From positions 1 to 45,808 of the forward strand of contig NZ_CAFK01000214.1 in assembly GCF_000239815.1 (NCBI RefSeq): a DNA stretch of 45,808 nucleotides, in the 5' to 3' direction. Source of the DNA: Bradyrhizobium sp. STM 3843. Lineage in GTDB: Bacteria > Pseudomonadota > Alphaproteobacteria > Rhizobiales > Xanthobacteraceae. Each line of letters opens with the position of its first letter. Position 1 is the stretch's first letter. The notes beneath the pieces were generated by a model. That model saw only the letters and a program-made list of their open reading frames with translations, was not told where the DNA came from and ran no database searches. Shown in pieces: positions 27,323 through 36,151 of this stretch. The translations under genes and the position numbers were made by a program.

Positions 27323-27463
27323 AACAACCTATCTGGCTCAAGTATCGTCGCAAACGTATCGTCTCCGCATTATCTGACAAATTGGGGACTCCACTCTACG
27401 TTGGACTAGACACTTTCCTAAACGTCAAAAACAATAGCGTACCCTTTCAGAAAAGGCACGAAA
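27323..27463. promoter_or_regulatory. Divergent promoter region, cyclase / NRPS
   Basis: 141 bp between two divergent starts, more AT-rich than its surroundings. It contains a direct repeat GTATCGTC at 27342-27349 and 27356-27363 (14-bp period). I cannot name a regulator. The NRPS start codon is TTG at 27464 with AAAAGG 7 bases upstream. Confidence 0.3.
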
Positions 27464-30400
27464 TTGCCAGACATTCAATTTCATCCGTCCCCAGGATCGG
27501 AGTCCGGCGACACGCCGTTGTTTTCGAGCATTGGAGCTCTTCTGCAATATCATGCAGCAATGAGTCCCGATCGTGCGGCGATTCTGGGGCCGACAGGAGC
27601 GGCCGTCAGCTATGCCGAACTCTGGACACTGACGTCTGACGTCATGCGCGATCTGCGCGGACTGGGTGTCGGCCCTGCCGACCGGCTCGCGGTCGTGCTG
27701 CCGCGCGGCCCTGAGAACGCGATGGCCCTGGTTGCCGTTGCTACAGCCGCGGTCTGCGTTCCCGTCAATCCGGATTTCACGGCCGACGAGCTGCTGCGCT
27801 ATTTCGCCGATCTCAGGCTTTCCGCCCTGGTGACGCGAGCGGATATGGCCTCCGTCAGCCGCGGCGTCGCGCACACGCTGGGGATTCCGGTCATTGATAT
27901 TGCGCCGGCGGGCCGTGTCGGTTTCGTGTTGTCCGGTCGTCCGATCCGGGCCCCGGTGGCGGCGGGTGCGGCTGCGGCCGAGGATGACGCTTTCATCTTG
28001 TTGACATCGGGCACGGCCTCGCGGCCGAAACTGGTTCCGTTGACCCACGACAACATCTGTCGTTCGGCCTATAATGCAGGAGCTGTGTTGCGGCTGACAG
28101 GCGAGGATCGCCTGCTCAACGTGCTGCCTTTGTTCCATGCGCATGGCCTCATCTCGGGCGTGCTGACCGCGCTGAGCGCCGGATCGAGCGTGATCTGCAC
28201 GCCTGGCTTCGATCCGCAAAGCTTCCTTGCTTGCCTGCGCACGCTGAAGCCGAGCTGGTACACGGCGGTGCCGGCGATCCACCGGGCGCTGCTCTCTGCG
28301 GCCGAGCGCGAGCCGGAATCCGTTCGGGATTGTTCACTGCGCGTCATCCGCTCGGCATCATCCTCGCTGGCGCCAGCGGTCCTGGAGGGATTGGAAGCGC
28401 TGTTCGGTGTGCCTGTCGTCGAGACCTATGGCATGACCGAGGGCGCGTCCCAGATCGCGGCAAATCCGCTGGAGCTGCGCAAGGTCGGGTCGGTCGGGCG
28501 GCCTGCCGGACCGGAAATTGTGATCATGGATGAGCAGGGCCGGACTCTTCCGGCGGGGCAGCGCGGCGAGATCATGCTGCGCGGACCGACGATGACGCGC
28601 GGCTATTGCGATGATCCTGCCGCGACCGCCGCCGCGTTTCGCGATGGCTGGTTCAGGACCGGCGATCTCGGCTATCTCGATGCGGACGGATATCTCTTTA
28701 TCGTTGGCCGGATCAAGGAGATCATCAATCGCGGCGGGCAGAAGGTCTCACCGGAAGAGGTCGAGCAGGCTCTGCTCCGTCACCCCGCGGTTCTGGAAGC
28801 TGCCGCTTTCGCCATGCCGCATCCGCGGCTTGGCGAGGCGGTCGCTGCGGCGATCGTGCCGAAGCCAGGTGCAACGGTCGATGCGGACCAGTTGCGGCAG
28901 TTCGCCGGTACGCAACTCGCCGGATATAAAGTGCCAAGCGTGATCCATTTTGCGGCGGCGCTGCCGAAAGGGGCGAGCGGCAAGCTCAAGCGGAGTGTCC
29001 TGGCAGGGACATTTGCGGCGCCGGCTCCGGCCGCGCGCCTAGTGGGCTCTGCGACACCGCGGACGAAGGAGGAGACGCAACTCGCCGCCATCTGGGCCGG
29101 CCTGCTCGAATGCGGCGAGCTCGGCGTCGATCAGGATGTATTTGCGCTCGGTGCCGACTCCATTCTGGTGACGCAATTCCTGTCGCGCGTACGCGACCAG
29201 CTCCGGGCCAGTCTTTCATTTCAGGATGTGTTCGACGCGCGGACCGTGGCCGCGCTCGCGACGCGCCTGCGGACGGGCGAGCGAGGGCGCGATGTTGCCG
29301 CGCCCCGCTGGCGCGTGCCGGTCGGCGATGAGGCCGCAGCACCGCTATCCTTCCAGCAGCAGCGAATCCGCTTTCTGAGCAATCTCGATCCGACCGGCTG
29401 CCACTATAACGTTGTGGAAGCGGTGCGGCTCAAAGGTCCGCTCGACTGTGCGGCGCTTCAGGCCAGCATCGCCGACATCAGCGCGCGCCATGAGACGCTG
29501 CGCAGCACGTTCTCCGAGCGGCGCGGTCGCCCGGTTCAGATCGTGCAGCCTGCGCCGGCACAGCTGCTGCGCGTCGCGCGCGGCGGCACCTCGCCGGCCG
29601 ACCGCGACGGCGTGTTGCACAACGACGTGTTGCACATCATGCGACGGCGCATCGATCTTACGCAGGAGCCGCCATTTCAGGCCTGGCTGTTTCGTTTCGA
29701 TGAGAACGATCACGCGCTGGTGGTCAGCATCCATCATGCGGCAACCGACGGCTGGTCCCAGCGTCTGTTCTGGGACGAGCTCAGAGCGTACTACGCGTCC
29801 CGCCGCGGCCTCACACCGGAACGTGGTCTTGCGCCCGAAACTTTTGCAGCGCCTGCGATTCAATATCGCCAGTTCGTTGCCTGGCAGCAGAGCTGGCTGC
29901 GCACGCGCACGGCCAAGCAGCAGCTGGCCTGTTGGCATGCGCAGCTTGACGGCATGACGATGTTGCCGCTGCGGACCGATCATCCGCGCCCGGCGCAGTC
30001 GAGCGGGCAGGGCGCCCGCCATCATCTGATTGTCCCGCAAGCTTTGTCGGAGCGGATCCGCGCGTTCTGCCGTGAGCAGGGCGTGACGCCGTTCATGACA
30101 TTGCTCGCGGCCTTCCAGTGCCTTCTCTATCGCCTTACCGGCCATGCGGATGTGGCCGTCGGCTCCCTGATCGCCAACCGCAACCAGGTCGAGATCGAGC
30201 GGCTGATCGGCATGTTCGCCAACACGATCGTGCTGCGAACCGACCTGTCGGGCGATCCAAGCTTCCGTGAGCTGCTCACCCGCGTGCGCGGGGTCACGAT
30301 CGACGCCTACCGCAACCAGGATCTGCCGATCGAGGAGGTGCTGCGGACCGCGTCGCGGCTGCGGAGCCAGGATGCGGCGCCGCTGTTTCGCGTCATGTTC

Positions 30401-33400
30401 ATTCTGCAGAATGCCACGACCATAGCGCCGACGTTGCCCGGCCTGTCGGTCGAACTCCTCGATGTCGATCCCGGCATCTCGCGCTTCGATCTGACGCTCG
30501 AGCTCAACGATGCCGGGGAAACCTATTCGGGTTTTCTCGAATACAGCACCGATCTGTTCGAAGCCGACACGATCGCGCGGATGGCGGCGCAGCTCGACAC
30601 GCTGCTTCAGGCCATTCTCGATGATCCCGGTGCGCCGATCGCGCAGCTGCAGATGCTGCCTGCATCGGAGCGGCGCGACGTCCTGGAGCGCGGGTCGGGA
30701 CCGCGGATCGATTTCGCAGCTCAAAGCGATCTATCGGCGCGCCTGGCGGCACAGGCCGCGCGCCATCCGGAGGCGATCGCATTGTCGGACGCTCGGCGGC
30801 AGCTCAGCTATCGCGAGCTCGATGCTGCCAGCACCGCAATAGCCGATCGGCTCGCCAGCGAAGGCTTCGGGCCGGAAGCGGTGGTCGCCCTCTGGAGCGC
30901 GCGCACGCCGAACCTGATTGCAGCGATGCTGGGTGTGCACCGCGCCGGCGCGGCTTTCCTCTGTCTCGATCCTGCGCAGCCCGCGGCGCGTGTTGCGCAT
31001 ATGCTCAAGGACAGCGGCGCCGCCTTCATCCTGGCGTCGCGCGACGAGGCCGCGGCGCTGGGGCCTGTGATGGACCAACTTGCCGTCGCGGCCCGGCCAT
31101 GCGTTGCTGTTATCGAGGACATGGCCGCGAGACCGCCGTCGGATCGCGCTCCGCTGCCGAGCCGTGCGATGGCCAGTCTTGCCTACGTCATCTACACCTC
31201 GGGCTCGTCGGGCCGGCCCAAGGGCACCTTGATCGAACGGCGCGGACTCGCAAACCATTTGGGGTCGCTGATCGCCGCGTTTGGCCTGGAGTCTGGTGAC
31301 GTGATCGCCCAGACGGCGCCACAGAGTTTCGTCATCGCGGTGTGGCAATGCCTGGCCGGGCTGATGGCCGGCGCCCGCGTTCATGTCTGCGCTACCGAGG
31401 TGGTGAGGGATCCCGCTCTGCTCGCGCAGGAGGTCGAGGCGCAGGGTATCACCGTGCTGCAGATCGTGCCGTCGCTGCTCCGCGCACTGCTCGAGCGAGC
31501 CGAGGAGCAGGCGGTGGCGCGCGCGCTGTCCGGCTTGCGCATCGTGATCGCGACGGGCGAGCCGCTCACCGCCGATCTTTGCCGCAGCTGGTTCGCGCGC
31601 TTTCCTGGGATTCCGCTGGTCAATGCCTACGGCGCCTCGGAATGCTCCGACGATGTCACCTTGCATCGCATGATGTCTGCGCCGGAGCCCGGCGGCGCCG
31701 TGCCGATCGGTCGGCCGCTGCCGAACACGCAGCTCTACGTGCTGGACGGACAATTTCAGCCGGTGCCGATCGGCGTGGTCGGCGAAATCTGCGTCGGCGG
31801 TGCCGGTGTCGCCCGCGGCTATCTCAACGATTCCGTACGGACGGCAGAACGCTTCGTGCCGGATCCGTTCTCGGGCGATCCCGGTGCGCGGCTCTACCGC
31901 ACCGGCGATCTCGGCCGCCAGCGGGCGGACGGCACGTTCGAATGCCTCGGTCGCATCGATCGCCAAGTGAAGATCTTCGGCCAGAGGATCGAGCTGCAGG
32001 AGGTCGAGCAGGTCCTGCTCGACCATCCGCTAGTGCGTCATGCGATCGTCGAGCCGCATGGCGGAGCGGACCGCGACGTCAGGCTGATCGCGCACATCGT
32101 GGCCGCTTCTGAAAGCCGCTTGACCGCGAGCGAGCTGCGCAGCTTCGTCAAGGTGAAGCTGCCTGGCTACATGATTCCGGCAGCTTTCCTGTTTCTCGAT
32201 TCCATGCCGCTGAATGCGCATGGCAAGCTGGATCGCGCGGCCTTGCGGGCGCGGCCGATCGCAGATGCCCCGGAAGGCCCGGTGTCGATTGCGCCGCGTC
32301 ACGCGACCGAGAAGCTCGTCTGCGAGATCTGGGCCGAGCTGCTCAAGCGGCGCAGCATCAGTGCGACCGACAATTTCTTCGAGCTCGGCGGGCATTCTTT
32401 GCTGGCCGGCCAGGTCATGGCCCGGATCGCCGGCGCCTTGCGGCTGTCGCTGCCGATGAAGGTCCTGTTCGAGGCGCCGACTGTGACGGCTTTCGCGCAG
32501 CGGATCGATCAGGCTCGCGCCGAGAGGGGCCAGCCGCCGCTGCCCACTCCGCTACTCGCAGAGGATCGGGGACCGCAGATATCGATGGCGCAGGCGCAGA
32601 TGATCAGAATGGAGCGCGCGCTTCCTGGCTTGCCGCAGTTCAACGTGCCGTTCGCGTTTCGGCTTCGCGGGCGTGTGAACGTCGACGCGCTCGCGCGCGG
32701 TCTCGCCGAGGTGGTGCGCTGTCACGATGCCCTGCGCACCGGCTTCGGTTGGAGCGACGACGAGCCTCAGGCCACACTCATGGCTGCCGATCAGGTGCGG
32801 AGACTGCTGTCCGTGGAGGATCTTGCCGATGGCTCGGCAGAGGTGGACGACGCTGCGAGCCAGCGGCTGCGGCTGAACGCCGCGAAGCTGATGGCACAGC
32901 AGGAGGCCTGGACCCCATTCGCCGTCAGCCAGGCGCCGCTGCTGCGCGCGCGTTTGTTGCGGCTCGGAGCCGATGATCATGTGCTGCTGTTGACCTTCCA
33001 TCACGCGGTCGTCGATGGCTGGTCGATCGGACTCCTGCTGGAGGAGATCACGCAGGCCTATTTGTCCGTGCCGGCACATGAGCCGCGCGTCCCGCTGGCG
33101 CCGGCCTTCGCCGATCTCGCCCGGCAGCAGCGTGCATGGTGCGCAAGCCCTGAGGCCGCGGCGCAGCTACGCGATTGGCGCGAGACGCTGCGCGGCGCAA
33201 CGCCGATGTTCGGCCGCGACAAGGGCGGCGCCGCGGCGCGGCCTGGCGCGCGCACGAGCCATGAAGCCGTCCAGCTGACGCGAAGCCTGATCAAACCGTT
33301 GGAGGCGTTCGCCAGAACACAGAACGGGACGCTGTTCATGGGCTTGTTGACCGCGCTCAATGCATTGCTCCTGATGCGGACCGGGCGACAGGACATCTGC

Positions 33401-33934
33401 ATCGCCACCTCCATGGCCAATCGTGTGCGGCCAGGGGCGGAGCGCGTGGTCGGTCCGCTGGAAAACACGGTGATCATCCGTAGCCGGCTCACGCCCGAAC
33501 TGTCGTTTGCGGAGGCGTTCGGTCGGGTGCGCCACGCTGTGCTCGACGCCCATGCCCGGGAGGAGTTGCCGTTCCAAATCCTCGCCGAGCGCCTGGCGGA
33601 AGAGGAGGGTATCGATCCCGCGGGGCTGATCCAGGTCTATTGCACCTTGCAAAATCCGCTGCGGCAACCGCTGAAACTCGCTGATGTCGCGGTGAAGCCA
33701 TTCGGGGATATTTTCCGCGAAGGCCAGCCGGTGCTACCCGTCAATCAGACCTGGCTCAGTCTGATGCTCAAGGAGCGGCCGTCGGGCATCACGGGGGCGC
33801 TCGGCTACAAGGCCGATCTGTTCGAGGCCGGCACGATGGTGCAGTGGGTCGCGGATTTCTGCGCCATCCTCGAGAATGCAGCGGCGGGACCCCAGACGTC
33901 ATTGGCACGCTTGCTCGCCCGCCGGGCGGCATGA
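27464..33934 (+). CDS. Nonribosomal peptide synthetase, A-PCP-C-A-PCP-C, no thioesterase
   Basis: A 2156-residue assembly-line enzyme with two modules. Adenylation domain 1 (about residues 20-515): LLTSGTASRPKLVPLTH, YGMTEGAS, GWFRTGDLGY, RIKEIINRGGQKVSPEEVEQ, catalytic Lys in KGASGKLKR; it resembles oxalyl/acyl-CoA synthetases rather than amino-acid A domains. Carrier 1: Ser about 565 in LGADSIL. Condensation 1 (about 625-1065): HHAATDGWS near 755. Adenylation 2 (about 1085-1600): YTSGSSGRPKG, NAYGASECSDD, YRTGDLGRQ, NAHGKLDRAAL. Carrier 2: Ser about 1644 in LGGHSLL. Condensation 2 (about 1700-2150): HHAVVDGWS near 1845. No thioesterase, reductase, epimerase or MbtH partner. The terminal C domain probably releases the product onto an external amine or alcohol. 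Product unknown. Confidence 0.92.
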   Translation: MPDIQFHPSPGSESGDTPLFSSIGALLQYHAAMSPDRAAILGPTGAAVSYAELWTLTSDVMRDLRGLGVGPADRLAVVLPRGPENAMALVAVATAAVCVPVNPDFTADELLRYFADLRLSALVTRADMASVSRGVAHTLGIPVIDIAPAGRVGFVLSGRPIRAPVAAGAAAAEDDAFILLTSGTASRPKLVPLTHDNICRSAYNAGAVLRLTGEDRLLNVLPLFHAHGLISGVLTALSAGSSVICTPGFDPQSFLACLRTLKPSWYTAVPAIHRALLSAAEREPESVRDCSLRVIRSASSSLAPAVLEGLEALFGVPVVETYGMTEGASQIAANPLELRKVGSVGRPAGPEIVIMDEQGRTLPAGQRGEIMLRGPTMTRGYCDDPAATAAAFRDGWFRTGDLGYLDADGYLFIVGRIKEIINRGGQKVSPEEVEQALLRHPAVLEAAAFAMPHPRLGEAVAAAIVPKPGATVDADQLRQFAGTQLAGYKVPSVIHFAAALPKGASGKLKRSVLAGTFAAPAPAARLVGSATPRTKEETQLAAIWAGLLECGELGVDQDVFALGADSILVTQFLSRVRDQLRASLSFQDVFDARTVAALATRLRTGERGRDVAAPRWRVPVGDEAAAPLSFQQQRIRFLSNLDPTGCHYNVVEAVRLKGPLDCAALQASIADISARHETLRSTFSERRGRPVQIVQPAPAQLLRVARGGTSPADRDGVLHNDVLHIMRRRIDLTQEPPFQAWLFRFDENDHALVVSIHHAATDGWSQRLFWDELRAYYASRRGLTPERGLAPETFAAPAIQYRQFVAWQQSWLRTRTAKQQLACWHAQLDGMTMLPLRTDHPRPAQSSGQGARHHLIVPQALSERIRAFCREQGVTPFMTLLAAFQCLLYRLTGHADVAVGSLIANRNQVEIERLIGMFANTIVLRTDLSGDPSFRELLTRVRGVTIDAYRNQDLPIEEVLRTASRLRSQDAAPLFRVMFILQNATTIAPTLPGLSVELLDVDPGISRFDLTLELNDAGETYSGFLEYSTDLFEADTIARMAAQLDTLLQAILDDPGAPIAQLQMLPASERRDVLERGSGPRIDFAAQSDLSARLAAQAARHPEAIALSDARRQLSYRELDAASTAIADRLASEGFGPEAVVALWSARTPNLIAAMLGVHRAGAAFLCLDPAQPAARVAHMLKDSGAAFILASRDEAAALGPVMDQLAVAARPCVAVIEDMAARPPSDRAPLPSRAMASLAYVIYTSGSSGRPKGTLIERRGLANHLGSLIAAFGLESGDVIAQTAPQSFVIAVWQCLAGLMAGARVHVCATEVVRDPALLAQEVEAQGITVLQIVPSLLRALLERAEEQAVARALSGLRIVIATGEPLTADLCRSWFARFPGIPLVNAYGASECSDDVTLHRMMSAPEPGGAVPIGRPLPNTQLYVLDGQFQPVPIGVVGEICVGGAGVARGYLNDSVRTAERFVPDPFSGDPGARLYRTGDLGRQRADGTFECLGRIDRQVKIFGQRIELQEVEQVLLDHPLVRHAIVEPHGGADRDVRLIAHIVAASESRLTASELRSFVKVKLPGYMIPAAFLFLDSMPLNAHGKLDRAALRARPIADAPEGPVSIAPRHATEKLVCEIWAELLKRRSISATDNFFELGGHSLLAGQVMARIAGALRLSLPMKVLFEAPTVTAFAQRIDQARAERGQPPLPTPLLAEDRGPQISMAQAQMIRMERALPGLPQFNVPFAFRLRGRVNVDALARGLAEVVRCHDALRTGFGWSDDEPQATLMAADQVRRLLSVEDLADGSAEVDDAASQRLRLNAAKLMAQQEAWTPFAVSQAPLLRARLLRLGADDHVLLLTFHHAVVDGWSIGLLLEEITQAYLSVPAHEPRVPLAPAFADLARQQRAWCASPEAAAQLRDWRETLRGATPMFGRDKGGAAARPGARTSHEAVQLTRSLIKPLEAFARTQNGTLFMGLLTALNALLLMRTGRQDICIATSMANRVRPGAERVVGPLENTVIIRSRLTPELSFAEAFGRVRHAVLDAHAREELPFQILAERLAEEEGIDPAGLIQVYCTLQNPLRQPLKLADVAVKPFGDIFREGQPVLPVNQTWLSLMLKERPSGITGALGYKADLFEAGTMVQWVADFCAILENAAAGPQTSLARLLARRAA

Positions 33935-33956
33935 CCGGTTCGTGAAGACGAACCGG
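33935..33956 (+). terminator. Hairpin immediately after the NRPS stop
   Basis: A perfect 8-bp stem CCGGTTCG / CGAACCGG with a TGAAGA loop, beginning at the base after the TGA stop codon. No T-tract follows, so it may be an mRNA-processing or attenuating structure rather than a full terminator. Confidence 0.4.
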
Positions 33957-34064
33957 GACGCGCGCCTGTGAGTCCCGCGCAATCGATCTTGATTGTTCGC
34001 TTGCGTCGGGCAAGAGTGCGCGCCGTTGCAACCGGCAACCACGAGCCGAAGGAAAGAGGTTACT

Positions 34065-34253
34065 ATGGGCTTTGTCAAATATATTGATTTCAGTGCCCTG
34101 TCCGACGAGGAACGGGAAGCCTTGCAGAAATTGTTGGAAGCTCAAAAAGAGGACCTGATGGACGCTCTGAAGAACGCCAATCAGGGCCTGGCCGCCTTGA
34201 AGAAGGGGGCCAAGAAGGGCGGCAAGAAGGCCAAGTCCAAGAAGAAGAAATAA
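34065..34253 (+). CDS. Small lysine-rich protein downstream of the NRPS
   Basis: A 62-residue protein. Residues 12-45 form an amphipathic, probably helical region (ALSDEEREALQKLLEAQKED), and the last 18 residues contain 11 Lys, with Gly, Ala and Ser between (ending KKAKSKKKK). GGAAAGAGG precedes the ATG at 34065, so translation is well supported. It lies 130 bp after the NRPS on the same strand. I do not recognise a family. The basic tail could bind nucleic acid, membranes or a carrier protein, or offer amines as acceptors. No signal peptide. The nearby hairpin suggests either a separate promoter or reduced read-through. Confidence 0.7.
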   Translation: MGFVKYIDFSALSDEEREALQKLLEAQKEDLMDALKNANQGLAALKKGAKKGGKKAKSKKKK

Positions 34254-34315
34254 GCCTCGGTCGCGCTGGCGTTTCATGCGTCGACGCGCTGATCCGGGGC
34301 CGCTAGTGTCCTGAG

Positions 34316-34560
34316 TCCGAAGTTCGCTTCAGTTCTCAGCGATCTCGCAAGCGAACTTCGGAATCAAAGGATGCTGGAAGTTCTTTCTTCTGGCGCCGTT
34401 TGGTTCCGAAATTCGGTTGACGCGCCTGAACCGTGATACTGAAGCAGATTTTCGAACCGTCCCACTGGATCGCGCTCATCACTTTTCCGAAATTCGTGAC
34501 TTCGGACGTTCGCAAGACAGCGTCTTGTCGCCATACATGCGAACGCTAAGTTACGAATGT
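34316..34560. repeat. Structured intergenic repeat element
   Basis: Starts with a perfect 14-bp inverted repeat (TCCGAAGTTCGCTT at 34316-34329 and AAGCGAACTTCGGA at 34349-34362, 19-nt loop). Further right there are related arms: GACTTCGGACGTTCGC, then CAAGAC/GTCTTG nested inside CGTTCGC/GCGAACG. The GTGTCCTGAGTCCGAAGTTCG edge is, from memory, a recurrent Bradyrhizobium intergenic element. It fills almost the whole gap between the lysine-rich protein and the D-aminoacylase gene. No transposase. Confidence 0.5.
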
Positions 34561-34586
34561 CATAGAAGGTGCTGGCGCGAGGGCCC

Positions 34587-36137
34587 ATGGCTAAAAGGAC
34601 GGTTGAACAGACGCGGACTGAACTAGCTGGGACTGAGCCAAGTTGGACTGAACAGACGTCCAGCGGGCAGGCCAGGGCTTTCGATCTTCTCATCCGCGGC
34701 GGTACGGTCATTGACGGCACCAAGGCGCCGCGCTTCGCGGCAGATGTCGGCATCTGCGACGGACGGATTGCCGCCATCGGCGATCTCGCTGGCAAGCCGG
34801 CGGCGCGGACGATTGAGGCTGACGGCAAGATCGTCGCGCCCGGTTTCATCGACTCCCATACCCATGATGACGGCGCGGTGCTGCTCGACCCGCAGATGGT
34901 CTGCAAGATCTCGCAGGGCGTGACCACGGTCGTCACCGGCAATTGCGGCGTCAGCATTGCGCCGCTCAAGCCGGGAACGTCGCGGCCGATGCCGCTGGGC
35001 TTGCTCGCCTCTGGCGACGGTCGGAACACCGAGTTCGCCACCTTTGCCGAGTACATCGGCGCGCTGCGCGCCACGCCGGCTTCGGTCAACGTGGCGCCGA
35101 TGGCAGGACACACCGCGCTCCGCGCCTCCGTCATGAGCGATCTCGATCGCGCGGCCACGGATGCTGAAATCGCCGAGATGCGCACACTCGTGCAGGAGGC
35201 GCTGGATGCAGGCGCCTTGGGTGTCTCGACTGGGACCTATTATCCGCCCGCGGAAGCCGCGCCGACTGAGGAGATCATCGAGGTCTGCCGTCCTTTGACC
35301 GGAACCGGCGCGGTGTATGCGACGCATATGCGCAACGAGGCGGACCGCTGTGCCGAGTCGCTCGAAGAGAGCTTTGCCATCGGCCGGGCGCTCGACGTGG
35401 CGGTCGTGATCTCGCATCACAAGCTGGCCGGGCCGGCAAATTTCGGCAAGTCCAAGTTCACGCTGCCCATGCTCCGCGGCGCCATGCAATGCCAATGCGT
35501 CGCGCTGGACTGCTATCCCTATAATGCCTCATCGACGATGCTGCACACTGATCCCGCCAAGTTGCAGGTGAAGGTGGTCGTTGCCGCCTCGAAGCCGCAT
35601 CCCGAAATGGCCGGGCGCGATCTCGCTGACATCGCCGCCGAATGGGGCGTCGATCGGCTGGAGGCAGCGAAGCGGCTGCAGCCGGCCTCGGCGATCTACT
35701 TCTCGATGGATGAAGCCGACGTGCAGAACATCCTGGCGTTCGAGCCCACCATGATCGGCTCCGACGGCCTGCCGTTCGGCGAACGGCCGCATCCGCGGCT
35801 GTGGGGCACGTTCCCGCGCGTGCTCGGTTATTATTGCCGCGAGCTCGAGCTGTTCCCGCTGGAGACCGCGGTCTGGAAGATGAGCGGACTGACCGCGAAG
35901 AATTTCGGGATCAAGCAACGCGGCACGATCGCGATCGGCAACCACGCCGATCTCACCATCTTCGATGCCACGACCGTCCGTGACACCGCGACCTATGACG
36001 CGCCCTGCGTGCCGGCGGCCGGCATCGAGGCAGTGATCGTCAACGGCGCCCTGACCTGGTGGCAGGGCGCGCACCAGGGCGCCACCGCCGGGCAGGTGAT
36101 CACCCGCGTCGCGCCGGAAAGCAGCGCGTCCCTTTAG
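34587..36137 (+). CDS. N-acyl-D-amino-acid deacylase (D-aminoacylase family)
   Basis: An amidohydrolase of about 516 residues that releases D-amino acids or related amines from N-acyl derivatives. Zinc and catalytic residues expected in the family are visible: DSHTHDD, the Cys of VVTGNCGVSIAP, THMRNEAD, VISHHKLAGP and the Asp of MIGSDGLPFGERPHPRLWGTFPR (shown by position only as the catalytic Asp). The C-terminal end IGNHADLTIFD returns to the beta-sandwich. Family similarity begins at AFDLLIRGGTVIDG; the preceding 30 residues are Thr/Glu-rich and unlike the family, next to the intergenic repeat. ATG 34587 or GTG 34569 could be the start. Convergent with the LacI gene, 14 bp apart. Confidence 0.86.
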   Translation: MAKRTVEQTRTELAGTEPSWTEQTSSGQARAFDLLIRGGTVIDGTKAPRFAADVGICDGRIAAIGDLAGKPAARTIEADGKIVAPGFIDSHTHDDGAVLLDPQMVCKISQGVTTVVTGNCGVSIAPLKPGTSRPMPLGLLASGDGRNTEFATFAEYIGALRATPASVNVAPMAGHTALRASVMSDLDRAATDAEIAEMRTLVQEALDAGALGVSTGTYYPPAEAAPTEEIIEVCRPLTGTGAVYATHMRNEADRCAESLEESFAIGRALDVAVVISHHKLAGPANFGKSKFTLPMLRGAMQCQCVALDCYPYNASSTMLHTDPAKLQVKVVVAASKPHPEMAGRDLADIAAEWGVDRLEAAKRLQPASAIYFSMDEADVQNILAFEPTMIGSDGLPFGERPHPRLWGTFPRVLGYYCRELELFPLETAVWKMSGLTAKNFGIKQRGTIAIGNHADLTIFDATTVRDTATYDAPCVPAAGIEAVIVNGALTWWQGAHQGATAGQVITRVAPESSASL

Positions 36138-36151
36138 CGCCTGCGACGAGT

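Noticed and set aside
24185..27409. A 1074-codon open frame antisense to the SAM/cyclase/TPR gene
   Set aside because: Its length comes from codon bias of the true gene; the translation shows no domain, while the minus strand has four recognisable ones.
34587..36137. D-aminoacylase as part of the NRPS pathway
   Set aside because: The NRPS has no epimerisation domain, and a repeat-filled gap separates the genes; the proximity alone does not support a link.
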